DNA from: Apostichopus japonicus
Taxonomy: Eukaryota; Echinodermata; Holothuroidea; Aspidochirotida; Stichopodidae
Assembly: GCF_037975245.1 (NCBI RefSeq)
Contig: NC_092568.1
Coordinates: forward strand, 31,263,501 to 31,327,500
Reading direction: 5' to 3'
DNA: 64,000 nucleotides
Shown one piece after another: positions 36,408-47,109 of this stretch (within the stretch, counting starts at the first letter, position 1; each line of letters begins with the position of its first letter). The translations under genes and the position numbers were made by a program. The notes below the pieces were generated by a model. The model was not told the origin of the DNA. It saw only the letters and a program-made list of their open reading frames with translations, and did not search any database.

Positions 36408-36412
36408 TTATT
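36408..36412 (-). CDS. Terminal micro-exon of the paralogous gene
   Basis: The acceptor tctttactttgcag is followed by AA TAA: one residue and stop after a phase-1 exon. The 3' UTR that follows is similar to that of the two-Kunitz gene (AAGTAACCCCAAAACCATCT on the plus strand). The nearest upstream exon found is the Kunitz exon at 46500-46655; the BEL element lies in the intron between them. Confidence 0.6.
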
Positions 36413-36879
36413 CTGCAAAGTAAAGAAGACAGAAAGAAGAACATTTAAGAATCATTTTATTAACATAGAACTAACAATGGGCGTAATATCTTTTGCGTAT
36501 GTGACACCGAATAGATGGCGCTATTCACAAGTGTGCCTGACAGGACGTATAATGACATAGCTGCATGCTAATAGATTATACAGATAAGTGTTAAAAGTGA
36601 CACCAACAAATAAAAAAGTAAAAAGTAGACAAAACATGGCTGAACTCTCTTAGGATTAATGCCAACATTCAAGCAGGTAAAATTGACTTTAAAATTTGGA
36701 ATTTGACCAATCATTTCTGACATTTTATATTTAGTTCAATTAGTGTTAAGAGAGTTTCATTGAAACATACAATGATCAGTGCATATAATATAGTATATAA
36801 AGTGATAAAACCGTATACGTATGCAATGTATAAGCCTCTACAGCAATGTGAGCACCAGAAGTATGGAGGGCCATCAGTC

Positions 36880-37500
36880 TCAAACCGTGGGGAATCGACA
36901 TATACCGATTTAAATCGACATATACCAATTTCCTTCGACTTCTTCAAGTTTCTAGCAGCTTAAATTGACTTTTACCGTTTTCAATTGACATATCCTTGAT
37001 TTAAACTGGTAGATGTCGATTTAAATTGACTTATACCAGTTTAATTCGACATATCATCGATTTAAATCGATGATATGTAAAATAAATCGGTATATGTAAA
37101 TTTAAATCGACATTTACCAGTTTAAATCGATGATATGTCAAATTAAATCGGTATATGTCATTTTCAATCGACATATACCAATTTAAATCGGCATATACCG
37201 ATTTAAATCGACGTATTCCAATTTAAATCGACATATATCAATTTAAATCGACGACATGTAAAATAAATCGGTATATGTCGATTTAAATCGACATTTACCA
37301 GTTTAAATCGATGATACGTCAAATTAAATTGGTATATGCCATTTTAAATCGATATATACCAATTTAAATCAATGATATGTAAAATGAATCAGTATATGTC
37401 AATTTAAATCGACATCTACTAGTTTAAATCGATGAGATGTCGAATTAAATCGGTAGAAGTCAATTTCCTTGGACTTATACTATTTTCTAGCAGCTTAAAT
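36880..37500. repeat. Palindromic AT-rich satellite
   Basis: Some 25 imperfect units of about 20-24 bp built on GACATATACCAATTTAAATC and its reverse complement, alternating in orientation. Both edges carry TCTAGCAGCTTAAAT (near 36950 and 37485). No coding potential. Confidence 0.85.
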
Positions 37501-38307
37501 GTAAGCATTAGGGTGTAAGCATGTAAGCTTGTAAGCATATTAGAACTATGCTTCTACACTTTTGCTTCTGTTGGCTTTGCTTTGCATTAATTTTGTGACA
37601 TGAAAGAATAAGAATCAGAATAAAACACAGCCCATTCAGTTTGGGCAGTTTTCTAAATAGGCTACTGTACTTTCATGTCCCACTTCAAAGTACAGTAAAC
37701 TGACGATGTGAGTATTATGAATATGATATGTTACTTTATATTAGATACAGTTTATAGGAACTGTTGATACTGTCAGTATGAGTGCTTTGAAGAGTGATAT
37801 GAGAGGACAGTATAGGTGGTATTACCATTAGAAAATTGTCCCAACTGGCCGCAAAGTTGTTAACATTTACGTATATTCCAGTGATTGCAAACAGTAGAAA
37901 TTGTACAAAAGTGAATTCAACTGCTTTCACATCAATATGTAATCCACCGTGAGAACTGTATCATCCGCTCATTTATAGGATATCAAAGATATAAAGGATG
38001 AAAAGGAGCCTAGGGAGGAGAAGGGGGGGGGAGTATATAACATGCATATTTGCTGGAAACCCCGCACATTCACCTATCAGTTACCATGCATAGAAACAGA
38101 AACAACCCCATGCACGTTCAAGCCACATCTGCATACACGCTCAGACGGTAACAAGGCTCGTAGAAGGCTATAATTCATGAGTTTCATAAGTAAAGGTCAA
38201 TATGTTGACTCATCTTGGGATACTGTTTGTTTCCGATTTACAAAGTACATTTTAGCCGAAATACAACCAAAACTTTTGTACATGTGTATCCACTGTACCA
38301 AAGTGTG
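37501..38307. other. No gene recognised
   Basis: Sequence between the satellite and the BEL element, with a G-run near 38022. It lies inside the long intron that the BEL element entered. Confidence 0.45.
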
Positions 38308-38312
38308 TAAAG
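38308..38312. repeat. BEL target-site duplication, left (TAAAG)
   Basis: TAAAG directly precedes the 5' LTR and matches 45321-45325. Five bases is the usual BEL/Pao duplication. Confidence 0.9.
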
Positions 38313-38796
38313 TGTAGCGTCGTTGTTGGTGAATAGCGCCACCAAATTTGTTCTGCTTAAGAAAAGTGCTAACTTTACGATCGATTGCGATCACGGTGTA
38401 AATTATTGAAATTCTGCCCTAGTTGGATATAGTTGGTAAGTAAGGTTGTGAATTTTACTACTTAAGGGTCACGGGGGCATGCGGGGATGTGTTTTAGAGT
38501 GTAAATTCATGGCAAGTGTGTCAACATATCATCTTAAATTATACGGCAAATGCCAGCTACATCTACTGTATCCTAACTTAGCTTCTGTGTATGCTTTTCA
38601 CTAAGCCTAATGTACGCATGGCACACTCACGGGTGTTAGATTAACTTTGTATGTTTGTTTTCTTTAGTAAACCTCTCGACCAGTTGAAATAGTCTACGAT
38701 CCTATGTTGGAGAAAGAGAGAGTTGCAACAACAACATGAGCGCAGAAGCACAACGAGCCACGTGTTTTGTACATTTCTTTATGTCTTGAGTTTACA
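38313..38796 (+). repeat. 5' LTR
   Basis: 484 bp. It carries the element promoter by family rule; no clear TATA box was assigned. Internal sequence begins TAAAAGG at 38797, where the tRNA primer site should lie. Confidence 0.93.
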
Positions 38797-38826
38797 TAAA
38801 AGGTTTACAACTGCAACGGTGCAGGT

Positions 38827-41800
38827 ATGGCTGAGTCAGAACCAAAGCCGGTTGAAGATAGCGGTGTGAGTGACGTTACAACGTTGAAGAGATCCTGTAG
38901 TGGATATGTGGGTCTATTAGCCAGGTATTACAAGGAGCTGGAGGCGCTTTTAACAGACCCCATGAATTATGAACTGGCCTCTAAGAAATACGCTGAGCTG
39001 AATAAAATATTTGAGTCTTACGTGACAAGGTATAATGAGTACGCCAGTAAGCTGGAAGAGAAGGAGGCAGATGTAGCCTCTGAGCAGTTTGAAGTTAACC
39101 GTGTAAACAAAGTTGAGTTTGACAAACGAATAACAGAATGGTTCCAGGAAGTCCAGAAGGTCCCAGACAAAGATGATAGGCCAACGAGATGCGACACAGA
39201 AGTAGAATCCGTTAGAAGCTATCGGTCAAAGGGTAGTGCGCTAAGCGACACTTCATCAATCAGACTGAAGGAGGCTAAGGCAAAGAAGGCATTGGCAGAT
39301 CTGAAGAGGCAGCAGTTTATTAAAATGCAGAAACTGAGAGAACAGCAATTTCAGTTAGAACAGGAACTTGCTCGGGCTGAAGTAGAGAACGACATTGCTA
39401 GTGCTGAAGCCGAACTACACATATGGCAAGAAGAAATACGTACTGAAGATGGCCGAGGTGAAGAACCTAAAGGAACTGAGGATACTGGGAAGGTTGGTGA
39501 CAAGCCTAGGGAAGTTAAAGGTCCATGTGTTACACTAAATCCTAATGCACCAGAATTCATTAATAATGTAGAGACTGGTTATGATTCTATGGGCAAGGGA
39601 AATTTGTCAAATGAAAGTAATCTGTCACAGTTTATGCAGGCCATTAATTTGTCTGTTCACATGCCCAAACCAGAGTTAGAGGTGTTTACTGGTAATCCAG
39701 TAGAATACTGGAGCTTTATTAATAATTTTGAGGCAAGCATTGCCAGTAAGGTGAGTGACGACAGAGTTAAATTAACTTACTTGTTGCAGTTCTGTGAGAA
39801 TGAGGTAAAGGACAGCATAAGTTGTTGTGTGCTCATGGAGCCTACAGAAGGCTACCAGCGTGCCAGGGACATTTTAGCAAAACAGTATGGGCAACCGCAT
39901 GTGGTCGCACATGCTCTGATTAAACAAGTGTTAAATAGAGCCCAGCTTAAGCCTAACGATGCCAAAGAGTTGTCTGACCTTGCAAGAAGTATGAGAAAAT
40001 GTGAGATAACGTTGAGTCAAACAGGGTACTTGGCAGACCTGCATTCTAGTGACACCTTGCTGAAGGTCCAAAAATTGTTGCCCATGTATATGCAATCAGA
40101 TTGGGCGAAAAGAGCACAGTCTAACATGCTAAGGGGCATTGTTCCTAATTTCAGGCATATCACAGAGTTTGTGGAAGAGTATGTGCAGGTAGCAAACAGT
40201 ATCTATGGGAGAAATATGGGCACACAAGTAAAGGAAACTAAACAACTTCCTAGGGGAGTAAAGTACCCCATGAACGGTGGGAGAAGGTTGACTACATTAA
40301 CCACGCAGAGTTCCCAAAGGGAAACCTATGTATACAAGGTAGCATGGAAATGTCCATGTTGTTCTCAGAGGCATAGCCTCGACGCATGTAAAGATTTTCA
40401 GAGCAAGTCACAAAGAGATAGGTTTAAGTTGATTCGTAAACTGAGGTTATGTGATAATTGCTTTAAGCCTAGGCATATCGCAAGTGATTGCAGGTTACAA
40501 CCTGGATGTCAGGTAGAAGGATGCAATAGGAGACATCATACTCTTTTGCATATTTACCCAACTGAACGTAACAGCGAGAGTCCCCAGACAGGTTCCGGGG
40601 AGGTGGACAAAAATGAGAGAACTCAAGGAGTTAGTCTCTCGACAGTAAAGTCTCCAAGAGTATGTCTCAGAGTATTGCCTGTTAAAGTAAGAGGTAATGG
40701 TAGAGAAGTTACTACCCTCGCATTACTTGATCAGGGCAGTGATACATCTCTTTGTGAAAATGAGCTAGTCAGAGAACTAGGAATAGTGGGAGAAAGTGCA
40801 GTATATGAACTAAGTACTGTTAATTCCCCTGCCACTGTGACAAAGGGTGTAGAAATAGCTCTTGAGGTCGTAGGCCTGGAAGGCAACGAGAATATTGAGT
40901 TGCTAAATGTATGGTCAGTCGAAAGTCTCCCCGTAACAAAGCGTAGTATTCCTACCCAAGACCAGGTGAACAAATGGCCACACTTAAGGGACATAGAGTT
41001 CCAGACTATGGATAGGGAGAAGGTTCAACTTCTTATAGGGAGTGATACCCCTGAGGCATTTTGGGTCCTCGAAGAGAGAAGGGGAAAAAGAAAGGAACCG
41101 TACGCAGTGAGAACACCTTTAGGTTGGACGGTAATGGGCCCCCTAGCTGGTTCATGTGGGTCTCCCAGGTCGTTTTTAGTGAATCATGTTGCCCATGAAA
41201 GGCTCGAAGAACAGGTAAAGCGCTTCTGGGAGCTGGACCATGGGTTTGGGGGATCTGCAGATGAAAGAGTATGCGACTCTATTAATGATCAAAGGGCTCG
41301 CAAGATCATGGAAGACAGCGTCGTTCTCAAAGACGGGCACTATCAGATGAGGTTGCCATGGCGCCATTATCCACCTTCCTTGCCAAATAATAGGACAATG
41401 GTTGAGTCAAGACTTGGGAGCTTGAGGAAGCGGCTCCTCAAGGATGAGGATCTCCATCAGCGGTATAAGGCTGTTATGGAAGACTATCTGAGAAAGGGAT
41501 ATGCACGCAAGGTAGACGTGAGCGGAGATGTCTGTAAGCGAGGCGAGATCTGGTACCTTCCACATCATCCTGTGATTAATCCCAATAAGCCAAATAAATT
41601 GCGAATCGTTTTTGACTGTGCGGCGCAATACCAAGGATTATCCCTGAACAGTCAGCTCCTGCAGGGGCCGGACAATACCAATAGCTTGATTGGGGTGTTA
41701 ACTCGATTCCGAGAAGAGAAGATTGCCATTGCAGCGGATATCGAGGGAATGTTTAACCAGGTCAGAGTGGCACCAAGGGATCTTGATGCTCTGCGGTTCT

Positions 41801-44568
41801 TGTGGTGGGATGAAGGCGATCTCACAACGTCACCACAAGAATTTCAAATGTGTGTACACCTTTTTGGTGCTACATCATCGCCGAGCTGCGCGGGATTCGC
41901 CTTGCGCAGAACTGCAGATGACAATCAAGACAGCTTTGATGAGGAAGTTAGGCAAACAGTGTATGACAACTTCTATGTTGACGACTGCTTAAGGTCAGTA
42001 CGAACAACGGAAGATGGAAGGAGATTAATCCCCCAACTGCGAGATATGTTGAGCTTAGGTGGATTTCGTCTTACCAAATGGGTAAGCAATGATAGAGAAG
42101 TACTATCAATGGTCCCTCCTGCTGAAAGAGCGTCATCGGTGGTAGACTTGGACTTTACTCATCTGCCACTAGAAAGAACACTAGGGGTACTGTGGGACAT
42201 GGAGTCTGATCGGTTCAAGTTCAAGGTTGCTGTCAAAGACGTCCCAAACACTCGAAGAGGTATTCTGTCAGCAACGAGCTCACTTTATGACCCCTTGGGA
42301 CTTGTCGCCCCATTTACCCTGGAAGGGAAGGTTCTGCTACAAGACTTATGTGCGCAAGGCCTGAGTTGGGATGAACCAGTGAAGGATGAAGAACTTCGAC
42401 GTTGGCAGAACTGGTTAGAGGAATTACCAGATTTAGAGTCTGCTGAGATCAGTAGGTGCATCAAACCACCATACTTCGACGATGTGAGTTACGATGTTCA
42501 CATATTCGGGGATGCATCAGAACGAGGCTATGCCGTCAGTGCCTATGTGAGGACAAAGGATTCCGGAGGGAAGGTTCATTGTACACTGTTGATGGGCAAG
42601 GCCAGAGTATGTCCCATTAAGAAAGTAACCGTGCCAAGATTAGAATTAACAGCAGCGACTTTGGCTGTCAAGGTCGGCCAGGTTCTGCAGTCGGAGTTGA
42701 GCATCCCACTGAAGAGTACAACTTACTGGACGGACTCCACAACAGTCCTGTTGTATGTCCGCAATGAGGGTCGCAGGTTTAAAACATTTGTTGCAAACAG
42801 AGTGGCTGCCATCCGAGAAGCTAGTACCGTAGACCAGTGGAGGTATGTCGACACTCATCAGAACCCAGCTGACGATGGTTCGCGCGGACTACATGCTAGA
42901 GACCTAACGAGTACATGCAGGTGGCTGAATGGACCTGCATTTCTGTGGGATGCCGAGGAGAATTGGCCAGAGATTCCTTCTGGGATAGAAAACCTAGAGG
43001 GGAGGGAATTACCTGACAATATCCAGGATGAATGTAAGGTGAAAAAGCAAACTTACCTTAACACGACCAATGGTGTGGTTGCCAGATTGCTGGAGAAATA
43101 CTCATCATGGACTCGGTTGAAAAGAGGGGTTGCTTGGATTCTTCGGTATAAGGAATACCTTGTAGCACGATACAGGGGTAAACAACCATGTAAGGAGACT
43201 GTCTTGTCCTTGCAAGAACTGAAAGAAGCTGAATTAGCCGTAATCAAGTACGTCCAACAGAAGGCCTTTCATGAAGAACTACATCTTCTCAGGCAGAAGA
43301 AGGTCAGTAAGCTGTGGAGTAACAATGCCTTCAACAAGATTAACCCGGTGTTACATGACGGGGTCCTACGGGTTGGTGGGAGGTTGAGAAATGCTCCTGT
43401 TGCATATGACGAAATGCATCCCATCATACTACCATCCAATGACAGAGTGACATCTCTGATCATTATCCATCACCATCTCCTTGTAGGTCACTCAGGGTCG
43501 GGCATGACCTGGAGCTCCCTCAGAAACAAATTCTGGATACTGAAGGGAGGAGCAGCAGTAAGGAAGGTAATTGGAAAGTGCTTCGACTGCAAGCGGAGAA
43601 ATGCCCCACGCGGTTCCCAGTTTATGTCAGAGTTGCCATCAGTCAGAGTGACACCGGACAACCCACCATTTACCTTTGTAGGTGTTGACTACTTCGGGCC
43701 GCTGTGGGTGAAGCAGGGTCGAAGCCAAGTCAAGAGATGGGGATGTGTTTTTACTTGCATGACCATGCGAGCAGTTCACATAGAGTTGGCCGATAACCTG
43801 GATACCGACTCCTTCTTGAATGCTTTGAGAAGATTTATAAGCAGGCGCGGGACTCCAGCGAAAATTCTGAGTGACAACGGCAGCAACTTTAAGGGAGGAG
43901 AAAGAGAACTGCGAGAAGCGGTGCAGTCACTGAACAACGCAAGAACCGAAAATTTTCTGCTAAATAAGGAAATTGAGTGGCAATTTAATCCTCCGGCAGC
44001 AAGCCATATGGGTGGCATATGGGAGAGAATCATCAGGTCTGTGAGACGCATTCTGAAGGCGTTAGTGAAGGAGCAGCTCATCAATCAAGAGGTATTGACC
44101 ACATTGCTGACCGAAGTAGAGGCAATCCTCAATGCCAGGCCACTAACACAGATCAGTTTGGATCCAAGAGATAACCAACCATTGACGCCAAATCACCTGC
44201 TCCTCTTGAAAGGAAATCCAAATATTGCTCCAGGAGAGTTTGTTAAGACCGATGGATATGGACGTCGCCGATGGCGCCAGTGCCAGTACTTGGCAAATCA
44301 GTTCTGGAGGCGCTGGATAAGGGAATACCTGCCATTATTGCAGACGCGTCAGAAGTGGAACAAGGAAAAGAGAAGCCTCAGAGTTGGCGACCTGGTTCTC
44401 ATGGTTAATGAGAGCTTACCCAGGGGGAAGTGGTCCGTTGGAAGGGTGGAACAGGTGTTCCCAGATAGGTTCGGTCGGGTGAGGCAGGTAGAAATAAGAG
44501 TGGGTTCCCAATATTACAAGCGCCCAATTGTGAAACTGTGCCTATTGGAGGAGGCTGATAGTGAGTAA
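38827..44568 (+). CDS. BEL/Pao Gag-Pol polyprotein
   Basis: 1913 residues, uninterrupted, starting 31 bases after the 5' LTR. Residues 1-220 are charged and probably coiled coil. About 279-430 is the gag-like region (MPKPELEVFTGNPVEYWSF, DUF1759 type). Cysteine/histidine knuckles lie at about 509-575 (CPCC, CDNCFKPRHIASDC). The aspartic protease has DQGSD with Asp 635. The reverse transcriptase has Asp 971 (ADIEG) and YVDD at 1050-1053. RNase H has FGDASERG with Asp 1229. Integrase has a zinc-binding region (about H1549, H1555, C1585, C1588) and the DDE residues Asp 1621, Asp 1683 and Glu 1733. The tail after 1780 fits the DUF5641 region. No missing catalytic residue was seen. It makes and integrates the element's cDNA in virus-like particles. 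Confidence 0.96.
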   Translation: MAESEPKPVEDSGVSDVTTLKRSCSGYVGLLARYYKELEALLTDPMNYELASKKYAELNKIFESYVTRYNEYASKLEEKEADVASEQFEVNRVNKVEFDKRITEWFQEVQKVPDKDDRPTRCDTEVESVRSYRSKGSALSDTSSIRLKEAKAKKALADLKRQQFIKMQKLREQQFQLEQELARAEVENDIASAEAELHIWQEEIRTEDGRGEEPKGTEDTGKVGDKPREVKGPCVTLNPNAPEFINNVETGYDSMGKGNLSNESNLSQFMQAINLSVHMPKPELEVFTGNPVEYWSFINNFEASIASKVSDDRVKLTYLLQFCENEVKDSISCCVLMEPTEGYQRARDILAKQYGQPHVVAHALIKQVLNRAQLKPNDAKELSDLARSMRKCEITLSQTGYLADLHSSDTLLKVQKLLPMYMQSDWAKRAQSNMLRGIVPNFRHITEFVEEYVQVANSIYGRNMGTQVKETKQLPRGVKYPMNGGRRLTTLTTQSSQRETYVYKVAWKCPCCSQRHSLDACKDFQSKSQRDRFKLIRKLRLCDNCFKPRHIASDCRLQPGCQVEGCNRRHHTLLHIYPTERNSESPQTGSGEVDKNERTQGVSLSTVKSPRVCLRVLPVKVRGNGREVTTLALLDQGSDTSLCENELVRELGIVGESAVYELSTVNSPATVTKGVEIALEVVGLEGNENIELLNVWSVESLPVTKRSIPTQDQVNKWPHLRDIEFQTMDREKVQLLIGSDTPEAFWVLEERRGKRKEPYAVRTPLGWTVMGPLAGSCGSPRSFLVNHVAHERLEEQVKRFWELDHGFGGSADERVCDSINDQRARKIMEDSVVLKDGHYQMRLPWRHYPPSLPNNRTMVESRLGSLRKRLLKDEDLHQRYKAVMEDYLRKGYARKVDVSGDVCKRGEIWYLPHHPVINPNKPNKLRIVFDCAAQYQGLSLNSQLLQGPDNTNSLIGVLTRFREEKIAIAADIEGMFNQVRVAPRDLDALRFLWWDEGDLTTSPQEFQMCVHLFGATSSPSCAGFALRRTADDNQDSFDEEVRQTVYDNFYVDDCLRSVRTTEDGRRLIPQLRDMLSLGGFRLTKWVSNDREVLSMVPPAERASSVVDLDFTHLPLERTLGVLWDMESDRFKFKVAVKDVPNTRRGILSATSSLYDPLGLVAPFTLEGKVLLQDLCAQGLSWDEPVKDEELRRWQNWLEELPDLESAEISRCIKPPYFDDVSYDVHIFGDASERGYAVSAYVRTKDSGGKVHCTLLMGKARVCPIKKVTVPRLELTAATLAVKVGQVLQSELSIPLKSTTYWTDSTTVLLYVRNEGRRFKTFVANRVAAIREASTVDQWRYVDTHQNPADDGSRGLHARDLTSTCRWLNGPAFLWDAEENWPEIPSGIENLEGRELPDNIQDECKVKKQTYLNTTNGVVARLLEKYSSWTRLKRGVAWILRYKEYLVARYRGKQPCKETVLSLQELKEAELAVIKYVQQKAFHEELHLLRQKKVSKLWSNNAFNKINPVLHDGVLRVGGRLRNAPVAYDEMHPIILPSNDRVTSLIIIHHHLLVGHSGSGMTWSSLRNKFWILKGGAAVRKVIGKCFDCKRRNAPRGSQFMSELPSVRVTPDNPPFTFVGVDYFGPLWVKQGRSQVKRWGCVFTCMTMRAVHIELADNLDTDSFLNALRRFISRRGTPAKILSDNGSNFKGGERELREAVQSLNNARTENFLLNKEIEWQFNPPAASHMGGIWERIIRSVRRILKALVKEQLINQEVLTTLLTEVEAILNARPLTQISLDPRDNQPLTPNHLLLLKGNPNIAPGEFVKTDGYGRRRWRQCQYLANQFWRRWIREYLPLLQTRQKWNKEKRSLRVGDLVLMVNESLPRGKWSVGRVEQVFPDRFGRVRQVEIRVGSQYYKRPIVKLCLLEEADSE

Positions 44569-44819
44569 TTGACTGCACGTCAGGTTATAGGTCTTGTTAG
44601 TTTACATTCAGCAAAGACATGTATTCAAGTGTTATTGGTCCTTATGTTCTGCATATAGTTGCAGTATGTTAAATGTTTACATCCATTTCAGTTCTTGTAT
44701 GTTCAGTTAATGCTTTATATCTGTAAGTAATCTTTTAAGTGTATTTAGTTCTTTGGGAAATTGGGAGCAGTGTTGACAACGTCGCAAGAAATTAAAGGGA
44801 ATGAGTAACCCCAAGTTAG

Positions 44820-44836
44820 CTCATTGGGGCTGGGAA
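44820..44836 (+). promoter_or_regulatory. Probable polypurine tract region
   Basis: Purine-rich TTGGGGCTGGGAA lies directly before the 3' LTR, where plus-strand DNA synthesis is primed. The tract is short and interrupted. Confidence 0.45.
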
Positions 44837-45320
44837 TGTAGCGTCGTTGTTGGTGAATAGCGCCACCAAATTTGTTCTGCTTAAGAAAAGTGCTAACTTT
44901 ACGATCGATTGCGATCACGGTGTAAATTATTGAAATTCTGCCCTAGTTGGATATAGTTGGTAAGTAAGGTTGTGAATTTTACTACTTAAGGGTCACGGGG
45001 GCATGCGGGGAGGTGTTTTAGAGTGTAAATTCATGGCAAGTGTGTCAACATATCATCTTAAATTATACGGCAAATGCCAGCTACATCTACTGTATCCTAA
45101 CTTAGCTTCTGTGTATGCTTTTCACTAAGCCTAATGTACGCATGGCACACTCACGGGTGTTAGATTAACTTTGTATGTTTGTTTTCTTTAGTAAACCTCT
45201 CGACCAGTTGAAATAGTCTACGATCCTATGTTGGAGAAAGAGAGAGTTGCAACAACAACATGAGCGCAGAAGCACAACGAGCCACGTGTTTTGTACATTT
45301 CTTTATGTCTTGAGTTTACA
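44837..45320 (+). repeat. 3' LTR
   Basis: 484 bp, one mismatch to the 5' LTR. Confidence 0.95.
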
Positions 45321-45325
45321 TAAAG
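45321..45325. repeat. BEL target-site duplication, right (TAAAG)
   Basis: Matches 38308-38312. Confidence 0.9.
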
Positions 45326-46495
45326 TTCATGGTGGATGTCCACTGATATATTTCAGATCAGAAGATAACGTTCGGTAAGAACATTATTGACTATATACGT
45401 TGCTTCAGATCGATAGGATCATGATGAGGGCGTATTCAAAAGAAATCACGTGAGCGTGACCCTTGACACACGAAGCAAACGATTCTATGGCGTTAGTCTA
45501 TTCACGTGGCTTTATTACATCCAACCGACTGAGTGACAGTTCTTCCTAGGTAATTTACCGCTTAAAGCATTTCTAACCTATTTTTAAATTCTCTTGTTAG
45601 AATATATTCAATTAAATACTTATACTCTATTGATTTTGCAATGACCAATCGGGACTTAAATCATTACTTGCATATTCTTTTACATATATGCTACTTGTTC
45701 ACTTAGGTAATCAACTACATTTTCTCTTTTTAGTGTAGGGAGAAAAAATCTTAATTCTTCGTTAACAATTTTGCGTATAAAAAAAGAGAGCAAAATTTCG
45801 AAATGAAGTAGTTATACGATTTCACCTTCTTAGATACTGAAGCTTAGCTATTTATAAAAACCATTGGTAATCATGTACTATACTAGTAGTATGCATAGCT
45901 ATATACACTTGAGTGCAGTTTAAGGAATCCTTAGCTCAACCGCGTTTCATTGCAAGATCACAATGGAACAAGTAACATGCAAAGGAGCCATGCAAAGATT
46001 ATTTAAATTGATTCAGGCTTGGGCCCTGGCGTGACTGAACGACATAACAACATATTACAGGATCGCCCATTGCATTCAACATACAAACACAAACAAACAC
46101 ATGGGTGCGTGTATGTAGGCAACTAAATACTACGTTGGTTGCAGCCTGTTTGCCACCTGTGATTACAGTAGAAAAGAAAATTATTAATGTTGCGCAAATA
46201 TTATTTTCCCTTCCAGGCCCCTCGCTGCCGCTATCTTTGCGATCCTTTAAAGGTGGTAGGTCATCCTGTTCTGTGACGTCAGACTTTGTGTCATACACGC
46301 TTATGATAATAAAGATGGAATTCTGTGGTATGTTGTCTGACAGTTACCATTTATAATATTGGGAATTATTAAGTATACCATTGGCCTGTGTATGGACATT
46401 GTAATTTTGGTGAGATTTTGGTCACGTGACCAAAAAGTGAACAAAGACGAAGTACCACCTTTTCTCAACTTGTTCGCCCCCCAAAAATGTAAGCC
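45326..46495. other. No gene recognised
   Basis: Intronic or intergenic AT-rich sequence. Several short frames show no domain or splice support. Confidence 0.45.
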
Positions 46496-46499
46496 TTAC

Positions 46500-46655
46500 T
46501 TGGTCCACATGTATTTATGCACTCGTACTGTGAATAAAAATTATTGCCGTTTCCACCACAACCACCATATGCGAAGTGTACACAATCGCCATCTTGGAAC
46601 CCCCAACGATGGTAGACACCATCACAAGGACCAACGTCTAGAGGCAAGCCGCAGA
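46500..46655 (-). CDS. Kunitz domain exon (P1 Asp)
   Basis: 156 nt, phase 1-1, acceptor cgtgtag, donor GTAAGG after CGP. It encodes CGLPLDVGPCDG, RWGFQDGDC, FAYGGCGGNGNNF and ECINTC with all six Cys. Asp follows the second Cys, at the P1 site, which is unusual and argues against trypsin inhibition. Closest in spacing to the exon at 59673-59828 (also 156 nt). By phase it can join the micro-exon at 36412. Confidence 0.9.
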
Positions 46656-46964
46656 CTACACGAAGGTAAAGTAGATAAAGATGTCGAAGGCTGAATTAAA
46701 GGTTGTATTTATTAACATTTACGAACAGCATATGCTTTCATCAAAATGTAGCCGTACGGTAAACAATATGTTTGGATGCCTATAAATTCCAGAAGGATAT
46801 ACTTTAACGATAGGAGACCGTAACATGTAAGTAAAGTCCTTGAAGTTCAATAATAGTTAGAGATCGTCTTACTTCTCACGCGGCCGGTACATGTAGCAAA
46901 GAATCACTTCTCCTCAACCCATAAATTTCTTGTCACATGTTGAAGGTAAGCTTAAAGAATACTT

Positions 46965-47090
46965 TTTAAATAAAAGAAAGAACCTGTGCACGAAAAACCA
47001 AACAACCGAACGACTGATCCGCTCTCAACTTCAGTCCCCAAGCTGCAGCGAGACTGTGACTGTGTCAGGTGTGTATCACGGTTCCACTAC
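46965..47090 (-). mobile_element. Fragment of LINE 5' region
   Basis: The reverse complement resembles 1785-1900 of the first LINE (shared CACAGTCACAGTC, CAGTCG and AGGTTCTTTCTT). It lies just beyond the 3' end of another LINE fragment. Confidence 0.6.
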
Positions 47091-47109
47091 AAGAGGAACG
47101 TGATGCTAC

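Larger units (their letters stand above)
38313..45320 (+). mobile_element. Complete BEL/Pao LTR retrotransposon
   Basis: 7008 bp with 484-bp LTRs (38313-38796 and 44837-45320) that start TGTAGC and end TTTACA. The two LTRs differ at one base (T at 38488, G at 45012). TAAAG duplications flank the element. The single internal frame is open for 1913 codons and shows the domain order of the BEL/Pao group: gag-like, protease, reverse transcriptase, RNase H, integrase. There is no envelope-like frame after it. Intact LTRs, target duplication and frame indicate a very recent insertion, perhaps still mobile. It interrupts the intron between the Kunitz exon at 46.5 kb and the terminal exon at 36.4 kb. 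Confidence 0.97.

Noticed and set aside
36880-37500. CRISPR-like array
   Set aside because: The units are contiguous and alternate in orientation; there are no unique spacers and the context is eukaryotic.
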